From a virus, in IMG/VR virus record IMGVR_UViG_3300030104_004466, positions 1 to 23,188 of that record: 23,188 nucleotides of DNA; one strand, given 5' to 3'. This document shows positions 8,702 to 16,596 of this stretch, in pieces. Made by a program: the position numbers and the translations under genes. Positions within the stretch are counted from its first letter, which is position 1; every line of letters begins with the position of its first letter. Below the pieces are notes generated by a model that ran no database searches, was not told the DNA's origin, and saw only the letters and a list, made by a program, of their open reading frames with translations.

Positions 8702-9592
8702 GTGCCTGTTTATCTGGGAGAAGGTGGTTTTGTAGAGTTAAAACGCTCGTCAATGGATAAGGCGTTGAGTGCGACCTTAGTACCTTCGGATGTCAATGTA
8801 AGTAGAAAAAGATTTTCAGTTGAACAAGATTTAGGAAGTTTAATAACTGGTGATCGTCTTGCTATTGCAACTAAGGACGGTTCAGATCTGCGGTTGGTTT
8901 CTGGACATAATTATCCTGATGGAGCTTGGTATATCAATATTGATCCAGTCGGCGGCATTCGTTTGTTTGATAATTTTGGTGCTGCAATTGATGGTAAAAA
9001 GTCAGAAGCTTTAACACTCATTGATCCAACTGATGCGGCTTTGGAATCTAATCAGGAAATAACAATGCAAGTTAAAAATACGCAGTACCGACCTTTAGCA
9101 AGAGTCAGAGAGTTTGAATTCACTACCAGTAGAGAACAAGTAAGAGTTGACTCACTCGGAGAGCAATTTAAAAGAAGCTATGAAGCTGGATTGATTGCAG
9201 GACAAGGATCTATGACTTGCCTTTGGGAAAGTCGTTATGCAATAGATGATTATGAAACCCGCTTACCAATTAAGCCTGAGTTTTCCTTTTATCTTGCCTC
9301 TCTGATTCTTAGGCTTCAACAGGGTTCAGACTTTCTAGGGCGTTTCTTTCTTAACTTAGATAGTTACACCTCTATACGAAATGTCTGGTATGAGTGTGAA
9401 GCTCAGATTACAAATTGTTCTATGCGTGTAGAGCCCTCTCAGGCTATAGAAACACGAATAGAGTTTGTTGCCTCTGGTGATTTTAGTTTGAAATTAGGCT
9501 CCCTGCCTTCCTACTTATTACAAGAGGGAAGTGACTATCTTCTAATTGATCCTGACGGTAGCAAACTATATCTAGAAGACGAAGCAGACTAA
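8702..9592 (+). CDS. Tail protein with a C-terminal tube-like domain
   Basis: This 296-residue protein starts with GTG three bases after the preceding stop; that stop is in its own frame, so no earlier start exists. Residues 1-125 form an N-terminal beta-rich region of unknown role (VPVYLGEGGFVELKRSS, then SGHNYPDGAWYINIDPVGG). Residues about 135-270 repeat the layout of the tube-like protein just upstream: TSREQVRVDSLGEQFKR, then GLIAGQGSMTC, then a final strand pair with IETRIEFVASG. The last 25 residues carry a Leu/Asp-rich tail (LLQEGSDYLLIDPDGSKLYL), an ending I associate with phage tail and baseplate proteins. It may adapt the tube to the fibre complex encoded next. I know similar proteins only as unnamed tail proteins of cyanobacterial siphoviruses. 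Confidence 0.55.
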   Translation: MPVYLGEGGFVELKRSSMDKALSATLVPSDVNVSRKRFSVEQDLGSLITGDRLAIATKDGSDLRLVSGHNYPDGAWYINIDPVGGIRLFDNFGAAIDGKKSEALTLIDPTDAALESNQEITMQVKNTQYRPLARVREFEFTTSREQVRVDSLGEQFKRSYEAGLIAGQGSMTCLWESRYAIDDYETRLPIKPEFSFYLASLILRLQQGSDFLGRFFLNLDSYTSIRNVWYECEAQITNCSMRVEPSQAIETRIEFVASGDFSLKLGSLPSYLLQEGSDYLLIDPDGSKLYLEDEAD

Positions 9593-9599
9593 AAGCGAT

Positions 9600-9614
9600 A
9601 ACTTAACTTATATT
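9600..9614 (+). promoter_or_regulatory. Possible promoter in the gap before the long fibre gene
   Basis: The 48-base gap holds AACTTAACTT followed by TATATT (9609-9614), a five-of-six match to a bacterial -10 box. The 10-mer occurs inverted (AAGTTAAGTT, 8242-8251) before the tube-like gene, and its core TTAACTT recurs twice at 19553-19599. No convincing -35 box is visible, and the gap is AT-rich, so chance matches are easy. Confidence 0.25.
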
Positions 9615-9640
9615 AGTTACAAGGTAATTAGGGTAAAGTC

Positions 9641-12600
9641 TTGGCCGATCTAAAAATTAGTCAACTGCCATCGCTTGCAGAAAGTGATATAGCGGCAGGT
9701 GATGAACTAGCTGTAGTTGATACCAGTGCTAGTCAAACATCGAAAGCGACTGTAAAAGCCATCTTAGAAAAAGGCTTTACTCTCGTAGATACGGGTTCGA
9801 TACCTTCTACTGCTTTAGCTGGTATTCCTAGCAGTAGCGTCACCTCAAGCTCGGTAGTTAACGGAGCAATTACATACGACAAGCTAAATTCCACTCAGAT
9901 TGCACGTGGTTTAAATGTAGATACATCAGCGGGGAATATCGGGATTTCAAATAGCGTTAATGCCGGAAGTAAAGCAGGAATAGTATTTAACCAATATGGA
10001 CTAATAACAGGAACACAAAATATTCCTAGTGCTGACCTGCCTCTTAGTACACCTTCTTCTGTTGGCGGTGTTTCTGTTTCAACTGGTTTAGCTATTAATG
10101 GTGCAGGTGCTTTATCTATATCTCCCGGTGGTGTCACTTATGACATGCTTGACTCTGCTGATGTAGGCAGAGGTCTTTCTATTGATAGCAGTGCAGGGAA
10201 TATTGGGATTTCAAATAGTGTTAGTGCTGGAAGCAAAGCAGGAATTTCGTTCAACGCACAAGGCTTAATAACCGGTGTAAGTGCATTAATTCCCTCGGCT
10301 GACTTGCCTAAAGCTGGAACAAGTACATCAGCAATTGGTGGAGTATTCGTTGCGAGTTCTGGTAGTGGACTGACTTTAAACTCAACTACTGGTGAACTTA
10401 AAGTCGATCCATCTGGACTAACCGCAGCTCAAATTGGGACAGGAGCTGTAGGGACAGCGAATTTGGCAAGTGGGGCTGTTACTGATATCAAAGTCACAGA
10501 CGTATCAGGTGCAAAACTCTTAGCAGGTACAGTTTCATACGACAAGATCGATGCGAATGACATAGGTAGAGGGTTATCTGTTAGTACATCTGCGGGAAAT
10601 ATAGGACTCTCGAATAGTATTAGTGCCGGAAGTAAGGCAGGAATAACCTACGACCAATACGGTCAAATTACCAGTGTCAGTGCTTTAGTGCCATCTAGCG
10701 ATCTACCGATAGCTAGTTCAACTGCTTTAGGTGCGGTAAAAGTTGGATCAGACCTCCGTATAGACCCGGCTACTGGAGTTCTTTCTATAGATACAGATGG
10801 AATAGATCAGAGTAACTTACAGGATAATTGCGTAGGAACTACGGAACTGGCAGCGGGAGCTGTAACTAACGACAAAATTAGCGGGGTCTCGGGAGCAAAA
10901 GTAACAGCAGGGACACTCTCACCTAATGCTTTAAATAGTGCAAACGTCACTAACGGTTTAACTATCTCAAGTGGAAATCTACAGATAGATAATTCCGTGT
11001 CGGGAGGCTCCTCAAGTTTTGCAGGAATAAGCTATTCGGCGGCGGGTTTAATTACCAGTGTCAGTGCTTTAGTCCCATCTAGTGATCTACCGATAGCTAG
11101 TTCAACTGCTTTAGGTGCGGTAAAAGTTGGATCACAATTTATTATCGACGGATCTACTGGAATTATTTCTATAGCTACAAATCAAATATCTCAAAACTAT
11201 TTATCTGATGATAGTGTGGGCTCCAATGAATTAATAGCGGGAGCTGTTGATAATACCGCTTTAGGTACAAATTTAAGCGGTGCAAAAATATCAGATAATA
11301 GCTTGCCTGCGACGGCAATAGTAACAGCAGATTTAAATAGAAGTATCAATATATCAGCCAATAAATTAGGCATTAATAATGCTGTGACAGCAGCCACCCA
11401 CTCAGGAATTAGCTTCAATAGTGAGGGCTTAATCACCGGTACATCTTCAATATTAGGTACAGAGTTACCTATAGCTGGTACATCACTTGGCGTTGTTTCT
11501 GTTGCGAGCAACTCGGGTTTAGCTGTCACCACCGGAGGTGCTTTAAGTCTTGCGACAACAACTAGCGGTCAAACAATTAATGGTTTTGTTTATAACGACT
11601 TTGGACAAATAACAAGTGCCTCAAGTTTATCTAGTACAGATTTACCGAAAGCCTCAACAACTGCGATTGGTGCGGTCAAGATTCCTACAAGTAGTTCACC
11701 ATTGGCTGTTGACGCATCAGGAACACTTTCTATTGCAGCCAGTAATGTTGTAGCCGGATCAAATTACACAAAGTTTGACGTTAACGCTCAGGGTCTTGTA
11801 ACTAACGCATCAAGTCTCACGGGTTCTGACATTCCCGCCCATAGCGCGAGTTTGCTTACCAGCGGAACATTACCTATAGCTCGTATAGGTGCTAATGCGA
11901 TTACTGCCTCAAAAATTGCAGACGAATGTACGACTCTGTTCGGTGGGCCCGGATCTACAAGTAATATCGTCACATTTCCGCAGGCATCCTTTAAAGGGCA
12001 GCGATTCTGGGATGATTTTAATAATGATGAATATATCTGGACAGGATCAAGTTGGGCTGCTGTCACCATCACATCAGGCGATTTAATTTATGGTGGAACA
12101 TACGATGCTTCGAGTGGGCAGAACGTAGTTAAGTCAGTTACTACCGCAGGTGCAGCCGCAGGATTACAAACAGGAACCGGTCTTCCTGTAGCTAGTTCGA
12201 CAAATATACGAGTTTATGTTGTCGTTTCTGATGCTGGAACAGGTTCAGGGAATGCTCCGTCTGTAGCTTTAGCTCCACCTGACATGTTGGTTAGTAATGG
12301 TGCTAGTGCGTGGGATCTTGTCGATGTCTCGAATGCCATTGCTGGTCAGTCAGCTTCTAATATTTCTGTCACTCCTTATCAAAACCTTAATTCAACAAAT
12401 GTTCAGGCAGCTTTGCAAGAGTTAGAAGATGAGAAAGTCAGTAAAGCTGGTACAAGTACAGTTACGGGCACTTTAGAAATAGGAACAACAGGGGTCTTTA
12501 GATTTGAAGGCTCAACTGAGAATGACTATGAAATACGACTCAATTCTGCTGATCCTCTATCGGCTGATCGTGTTCTGACACTACCTGATGAGGATGGAAA

Positions 12601-14329
12601 TCTAGTTTCAACTGGATCGTCTGGAGTTGTGACCAGTGCGATGGTCTCGAATGATTTGAGTAATTCCAACATTGCTTCCGGGGCAGCTATTTCTTTCACA
12701 AAGCTAGCCACACTTGCAGATGGAAATATTTTAGTTGGTAATTCCTCGGGTCAGGCTGCAAGCGTCGCGATGACCGGCGATGTTGCTATTTCGAATAGCG
12801 GAGCAACAACAATACAACCTTCATCTGTTGTTGATTCAATGATTAGCGGTACTATTTCTGCATCGAAGTTACAGGCTGGAACTACATCAAACGCGGGGGT
12901 CTTACAGCTAGTCGATGCTACTGATAGTTCTAGTACAACCCTTGCAGCGACAGGAGCTAGTGTTAAATCTGCCTATGATCTTGCGTTCCAAGCTGACACG
13001 ACAGCATCAGCCGCCGCTGCCAAGAGTGGAGATACTTTTACAGGCAATGTCATTATTTCTGACGCGAAAGAGTTGAGATTTGGCGAAGTAACAGCAACCG
13101 GTTCTAACTACATATCCTTTAAAGCTCCAGATTCTATAGCTAGTGATATTTCATTAGTGTGGCCTGATACTTCTCCATCTCCCGGTCAAATATTAAAATC
13201 TAATGCGTCTAACGCTAATCAACTTGAATGGAGTAGTGATGCAATCGACGTAGCGGCGGCAAATCTTACCGGTACAACGATGGCTTCCAATGTTGTTACC
13301 AGTTCACTAACGACAGTCGGAACTCTCGGATCATTAACTGTTAGCGGAACAATTTCAGGGGATGTAACAGGTGCTCTTACGGGAAATGCAGATACAGCTA
13401 CGACACTAGCTACGGCTAGAGCAATTAACGGAGTTTCTTTCGATGGTTCTGCTGATATTACTGTTACCGCAGTGGCTTCAACACTTACCGGTACTTCATT
13501 AAACTCTTCAATTACGGGGTCTTCCTTAACTTCAGTCGGTACTCTCGTCAATCTAACAGTTACAAATACCATTTCAGGTTCTATTGATGGAACAGCAGCA
13601 TTAGCAACTGAATTTACGGTTACAGCTAATAACTCAACAGATGAAACTGTTTATCCTTTGTTTTCTGATGGAGCAACAGGTTCTCAAGGGGCTGAGACTG
13701 ATACAGGTCTTACATATAATCCTTCAACGGGATTACTTACTAGTACAGGTTTTGCAGGAGCATTAACAGGAAACGTAACAGGTAATGTTTCTGGGTCTTC
13801 CGGTTCATGTACAGGAAATGCTGCAACAGCAACAAAACTTGCTGCAACTGTAGATATTAACGGTGTTGCTTTTGATGGATCGGCGGCAATAACAGTAACA
13901 GCAGCAGGCTCAACTTTAAGCGGTTCAACTCTTGCTAGTGGAATTACAGGATCAAGTCTTACTTCTTTAGGAACTCTTTCTTCCCTAACAGTTAGTGGGA
14001 ATATTTCCATGACAGGCACCGGAGTACTTGATATACCCGCAGGTACAACAGCACAAAGACCGGGATCTGCTGATACAGGAATGTTTAGGTATAACACAAC
14101 CCTTGATCAGTTTGAAGGTTACTCAGCTACTGGATGGGGAGCTATTGGTGGTGCGGGTGGTTCTGCTACAGGTGGAGGTACTGATGAGATATTTATTGAA
14201 AACCAACAAACAGCTACAGCGTCTTATACCTTGAGTACAAATGAAAATGCGGTAACAGTAGGAGACTTAACTGTAAATAATGGTGTAACGATTACAATAC
14301 CTAATAATGCGATTTGGGTGGTGCTTTAA
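9641..14329 (+). CDS. Long repetitive tail fibre protein
   Basis: At 1562 residues this is the second-largest product of the window. It opens with ADLKISQLPSLAE, an N-terminus I associate with cyanophage fibre proteins that is thought to dock on the tail. Residues about 87-760 are a tandem array of a degenerate unit: GL-x-I..AGNIG-I-NSV..GS-x-AGI, then an LITG-x-S..DLP strand, then a LGAVKV..GxLSI strand. The middle (about 975-990, RVLTLPDEDGNLV) and a second, different repeat (about 1207-1453, built on SLTSVGTLxxLTV and NGVxFDGSA) look like beta-helical fibre shaft. The C-terminus carries AQRPGSADTGMFRYN and FEGYSATGWGAIGG. It should form a trimeric fibre for host recognition. The start is TTG, with AGGG 7 bases upstream; an in-frame TAG at 9629-9631 excludes earlier starts and no internal Met occurs for about 165 residues. 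Confidence 0.9.
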   Translation: MADLKISQLPSLAESDIAAGDELAVVDTSASQTSKATVKAILEKGFTLVDTGSIPSTALAGIPSSSVTSSSVVNGAITYDKLNSTQIARGLNVDTSAGNIGISNSVNAGSKAGIVFNQYGLITGTQNIPSADLPLSTPSSVGGVSVSTGLAINGAGALSISPGGVTYDMLDSADVGRGLSIDSSAGNIGISNSVSAGSKAGISFNAQGLITGVSALIPSADLPKAGTSTSAIGGVFVASSGSGLTLNSTTGELKVDPSGLTAAQIGTGAVGTANLASGAVTDIKVTDVSGAKLLAGTVSYDKIDANDIGRGLSVSTSAGNIGLSNSISAGSKAGITYDQYGQITSVSALVPSSDLPIASSTALGAVKVGSDLRIDPATGVLSIDTDGIDQSNLQDNCVGTTELAAGAVTNDKISGVSGAKVTAGTLSPNALNSANVTNGLTISSGNLQIDNSVSGGSSSFAGISYSAAGLITSVSALVPSSDLPIASSTALGAVKVGSQFIIDGSTGIISIATNQISQNYLSDDSVGSNELIAGAVDNTALGTNLSGAKISDNSLPATAIVTADLNRSINISANKLGINNAVTAATHSGISFNSEGLITGTSSILGTELPIAGTSLGVVSVASNSGLAVTTGGALSLATTTSGQTINGFVYNDFGQITSASSLSSTDLPKASTTAIGAVKIPTSSSPLAVDASGTLSIAASNVVAGSNYTKFDVNAQGLVTNASSLTGSDIPAHSASLLTSGTLPIARIGANAITASKIADECTTLFGGPGSTSNIVTFPQASFKGQRFWDDFNNDEYIWTGSSWAAVTITSGDLIYGGTYDASSGQNVVKSVTTAGAAAGLQTGTGLPVASSTNIRVYVVVSDAGTGSGNAPSVALAPPDMLVSNGASAWDLVDVSNAIAGQSASNISVTPYQNLNSTNVQAALQELEDEKVSKAGTSTVTGTLEIGTTGVFRFEGSTENDYEIRLNSADPLSADRVLTLPDEDGNLVSTGSSGVVTSAMVSNDLSNSNIASGAAISFTKLATLADGNILVGNSSGQAASVAMTGDVAISNSGATTIQPSSVVDSMISGTISASKLQAGTTSNAGVLQLVDATDSSSTTLAATGASVKSAYDLAFQADTTASAAAAKSGDTFTGNVIISDAKELRFGEVTATGSNYISFKAPDSIASDISLVWPDTSPSPGQILKSNASNANQLEWSSDAIDVAAANLTGTTMASNVVTSSLTTVGTLGSLTVSGTISGDVTGALTGNADTATTLATARAINGVSFDGSADITVTAVASTLTGTSLNSSITGSSLTSVGTLVNLTVTNTISGSIDGTAALATEFTVTANNSTDETVYPLFSDGATGSQGAETDTGLTYNPSTGLLTSTGFAGALTGNVTGNVSGSSGSCTGNAATATKLAATVDINGVAFDGSAAITVTAAGSTLSGSTLASGITGSSLTSLGTLSSLTVSGNISMTGTGVLDIPAGTTAQRPGSADTGMFRYNTTLDQFEGYSATGWGAIGGAGGSATGGGTDEIFIENQQTATASYTLSTNENAVTVGDLTVNNGVTITIPNNAIWVVL
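10667..10750 (+). repeat. 84-base near-identical direct repeat, copy 1
   Basis: This segment matches 11051-11134 at 82 of 84 positions by eye; the two differences fall in ...TTTAGTGCCATCTAGCG... against ...TTTAGTCCCATCTAGTG.... Both copies encode SVSALVPSSDLPIASSTALG in frame. Confidence 0.9.
11051..11134 (+). repeat. 84-base near-identical direct repeat, copy 2
   Basis: This is the second copy of the repeat at 10667-10750. The offset is 384 bases, exactly 128 codons, so deletion or duplication between the copies would keep the fibre gene in frame. Flanking sequence in the two units is clearly diverged, which suggests recent duplication or gene conversion of this short part. Confidence 0.9.
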
Positions 14330-15022
14330 ATGCCAACTTACGGAAAGGTAAAAGTCAATACAATTACGTATGACTCATCTGGAACAGCAGTCGATTTAAA
14401 TGTTTCGGATCTTGTTGCGGCTGCATCACCAACTTTCACAGGGACAATTACAGGAGCGAATTTAGTACTGAGTGGCGATCTGACTGTAAATGGAACGACA
14501 ACGACGATTGATACAACAAATTTAGATGTAGAAGATAAAAATATAACGCTAGGGAAAGTTTCAAGTCCTAGCGATACGACTGCCGATGGAGGGGGCATAA
14601 CTTTAAAGGGCAGCTCCGACAAGACATTTAACTGGGTTGATTCAACAGACTCTTGGACAAGTTCAGAAAATATTGAAGTTGCGGCTGGAAAAGTAATTAA
14701 AGACGACAAAGGAAATTTAAGGTCTATACCTCAAAATGCTCAAAGTTCTGCTTATACGATTGTTGCTTCTGATGCAGGAAAGCATATTTATATTTCTACA
14801 GGCGGTGTAACTTTTGCCTCTGGTATCTGCTCAACTGGTGATGCAATTACGATTGTAAATAACAGTGCTTCTGATCAAACAATTACATGTAGTGCAGTAA
14901 CGATGTATCTAGCGGGAGATACAACAGCTAAGACTTCTTTAACCTTGTCAGGTAGAGGCATGGCTACATTTTTATGTACTGCTAGTGATGTTTATTACGG
15001 ATCTGGAGGTGGTTTAGCGTAA
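14330..15022 (+). CDS. Short fibre-type structural protein
   Basis: This 230-residue protein begins directly after the stop of the long fibre gene (TAA then ATG). The N-terminus MPTYGKVKVNTITYDSSG recurs in altered form at the N-terminus of the protein at 15947-16594. Residues about 45-75 carry LTVNGTTTTIDTTNLDVEDK and ITLGK, strands I know as typical of cyanophage virion and fibre proteins. Residues about 130-225 form a beta-rich C-terminal domain (YTIVASDAGKHIYISTGG; GDAITIVNNSASDQTITC). It probably forms a short fibre or a module carried by the tail fibre complex. No enzyme motif is visible. The 3' end overlaps the next gene as TAATG. Confidence 0.75.
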   Translation: MPTYGKVKVNTITYDSSGTAVDLNVSDLVAAASPTFTGTITGANLVLSGDLTVNGTTTTIDTTNLDVEDKNITLGKVSSPSDTTADGGGITLKGSSDKTFNWVDSTDSWTSSENIEVAAGKVIKDDKGNLRSIPQNAQSSAYTIVASDAGKHIYISTGGVTFASGICSTGDAITIVNNSASDQTITCSAVTMYLAGDTTAKTSLTLSGRGMATFLCTASDVYYGSGGGLA

Positions 15023-15897
15023 TGCCTATTCAACAAATGATGCTAGGTGGTGGTGCAGGTGGCGATAATATTGCTATTCAATTCAAAGTTTATGGTGCGG
15101 GAGGTGGTTTAGGTTCGGCATACTCAGGAACTTCAGATAGTCATAGCGGGGGAGATGGTGGATATACTCAAGGAACATTTACAGTAGTACCAGCAGGTAC
15201 GGTATTTTATATCGTAGTGGGACAAGGCGGGATTTCTCAGACTCCCGGTTCAAGAACATATAGATATAACGGCGGTGCTGTAGGAAGTAAGGGTGGTTTC
15301 TACGGCGGTTCTGGTGGAGGTGCCACACATGTCGCACTTGTTACTGGAGAACTATCGAGTTTAAGTAGTCAAACAAACCAAGTTATTCTTGTAGCTGGTG
15401 GTGGCGGTGGTGGTGGTAATAATTCAATAGGTGGTGATGGTGGTGGTACAAGTGGTCAGTCTGTTTCTGGTTCTTCACAGGGACAGTTTATGGATAGAAC
15501 TGGTGGTGCTGGTGGTACGCAAATCGGTGGTGGAGTTTCGGTTGGATCTGGTGCAGTGAATGGAAGTTTTGGGAAAGGGGGATATACAGTAGAAAACTTA
15601 AATGGTGGTGGCGGTGGTGGTTGGTATGGGGGTGGTGGCTATCAAAACTCTACGGGAGGCGGTGGTGGTTCTGGCTATGTCAGTACACAAAGTTTTTCTT
15701 GGGGTTCTCTTACGAATACACTCAATCAACAAGGTAATGGTAAAAGCGGGGGTATAGATAATGGTGGACCACCCGGAGGAGGAAGTGGACCGTCGAATGG
15801 TACTCCCGCAGAGAATGGTCAAGTTCTTGTTTACCGCAACGGAGTTTTAGATACAACTTTTAACTACACTGGCTCAGTCCAAACATTTACTGTATAA
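15022..15897 (+). CDS. Glycine-rich adhesin-type tail protein
   Basis: This 291-residue protein is dominated by glycine from about residue 30 to 270: runs such as GGGGGGGNN, GGDGGGTSGQS, NGGGGGGWYGGGGYQNS and GNGKSGGIDNGGPPGGGSG, broken by short beta strands (GYTQGTFTVVPAGTVFYIVV; NQVILVAGGGG). The arrangement resembles the glycine-rich domain of phage receptor-binding adhesins, in which glycine segments pack as polyglycine-II helices (as in gp38-type tip adhesins) and loops between them bind the receptor. It ends with VLVYRNGVLDTTFNYTG, a strand-rich cap. It starts one base inside the preceding stop, with GGAGGT 12 bases upstream. Its role is inferred as a receptor-binding tip. Confidence 0.7.
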   Translation: MPIQQMMLGGGAGGDNIAIQFKVYGAGGGLGSAYSGTSDSHSGGDGGYTQGTFTVVPAGTVFYIVVGQGGISQTPGSRTYRYNGGAVGSKGGFYGGSGGGATHVALVTGELSSLSSQTNQVILVAGGGGGGGNNSIGGDGGGTSGQSVSGSSQGQFMDRTGGAGGTQIGGGVSVGSGAVNGSFGKGGYTVENLNGGGGGGWYGGGGYQNSTGGGGGSGYVSTQSFSWGSLTNTLNQQGNGKSGGIDNGGPPGGGSGPSNGTPAENGQVLVYRNGVLDTTFNYTGSVQTFTV

Positions 15898-15946
15898 AGC
15901 TTTATCATTATTGAAAGGCTAAACTACTAACAACCAAGATTGAATT

Positions 15947-16594
15947 ATGTCTTACGGAGATTTAAAAGTAAATAACCTGATATACGACGCAGGCTCAGGA
16001 GAGGTTACAAAAGCTATTAGCGATATACCTCAACTTACTTCTCCGATATTTACGGGAGATATAACCATTAATGCTCAAGGTGATGTTCGTTTTGCTGATG
16101 CTGACTCAAGTAATTACATAGCTTTCCAAGCACCTGCAACAGTAGCTTCAAACGTAACTCTTACTTGGCCCAGTGTTAGCCCTACCGCTAATCAGGTTTT
16201 AAAAGCGGATGCTTCGAGTCCTACAACATTAACTTGGTCTTCTGATACAGGTGTAGCTGCCAGTGGTGGAACCTTTACGGGCAGTGTCACCTTTGAAGAT
16301 GCAATTAATGAAACTGTTTTTGCTATAACTGATGCAGCCAGTGTTGCGTTAGATCCTGATAATGGCTTAGTTCAAACGTGGACATTAGGAGCCAGTCGAA
16401 CAGCAACAGACTCATTAACTACAGGACAATCTATGCAGCTAGTTGCCGTGGCTGGGTCTTACGCTATAACATGGCCCACGATGCAGTGGATTGGTGGTTC
16501 AGCTCCTACTTTAAGTTCTTCTAGTACAACAGTAATTGAGTTATGGAAAGTCGGATCTGTACTCTATGGAGCTAGCATTGGAGATCCGTCGTAA
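15947..16594 (+). CDS. Short fibre-type structural protein sharing modules with the long fibre
   Basis: This 215-residue protein starts MSYGDLKVNNLIYDAGSG, parallel to the N-terminus of the gene at 14330, and continues with SPIFTGDIT against SPTFTGTIT, so the two probably attach in the same way. Residues about 45-100 (DVRFADADSSNYIAFQAPAT, then LTWPSVSPTANQVLKA and TLTWSSD) match a stretch of the long fibre protein at 13064-13240 almost strand for strand. The C-terminal part (about 125-212, TWTLGASRTATDSLTTGQSM and AGSYAITWPTMQWIGG) is a beta domain of the kind that ends many phage fibre proteins. A 49-base gap precedes the gene; GAAAGG in it lies too far from the ATG to be a good Shine-Dalgarno. 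Confidence 0.75.
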   Translation: MSYGDLKVNNLIYDAGSGEVTKAISDIPQLTSPIFTGDITINAQGDVRFADADSSNYIAFQAPATVASNVTLTWPSVSPTANQVLKADASSPTTLTWSSDTGVAASGGTFTGSVTFEDAINETVFAITDAASVALDPDNGLVQTWTLGASRTATDSLTTGQSMQLVAVAGSYAITWPTMQWIGGSAPTLSSSSTTVIELWKVGSVLYGASIGDPS

Positions 16595-16596
16595 CC

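Larger units (their letters stand above)
9900..11920 (+). repeat. In-frame tandem repeat array inside the long fibre gene
   Basis: About five to six degenerate units lie in frame, with period about 88 codons between the first two and about 128-133 codons between later ones. Each contains a GNIGISNSV-like strand, an LITG strand and a DLP strand. DNA identity varies strongly between units: the segment at 9932-9981 resembles that at 10196-10245 with only a few changes, while others keep only protein-level similarity. Confidence 0.85.

Noticed and set aside
13219-14097. Open minus-strand frames of 117 and 137 codons opposite the long fibre gene
   Set aside because: They are antisense to a repetitive Thr/Ser/Ala/Gly-rich coding region, whose codons rarely give stops on the other strand. 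Products are Val/Pro/Ala-rich low complexity without family features.
15400-15790. GGTGGTGGT-rich stretch as a microsatellite or non-coding repeat
   Set aside because: The runs are in frame and encode the glycine segments of an adhesin; codon third positions vary, so it is coding and not simple repeat expansion.
15894-15905. 12-base palindrome ATAAAGCTTTAT at the end of the glycine-rich gene
   Set aside because: No loop, A/T-rich and single copy; a palindrome of this size is expected by chance in a window this long.
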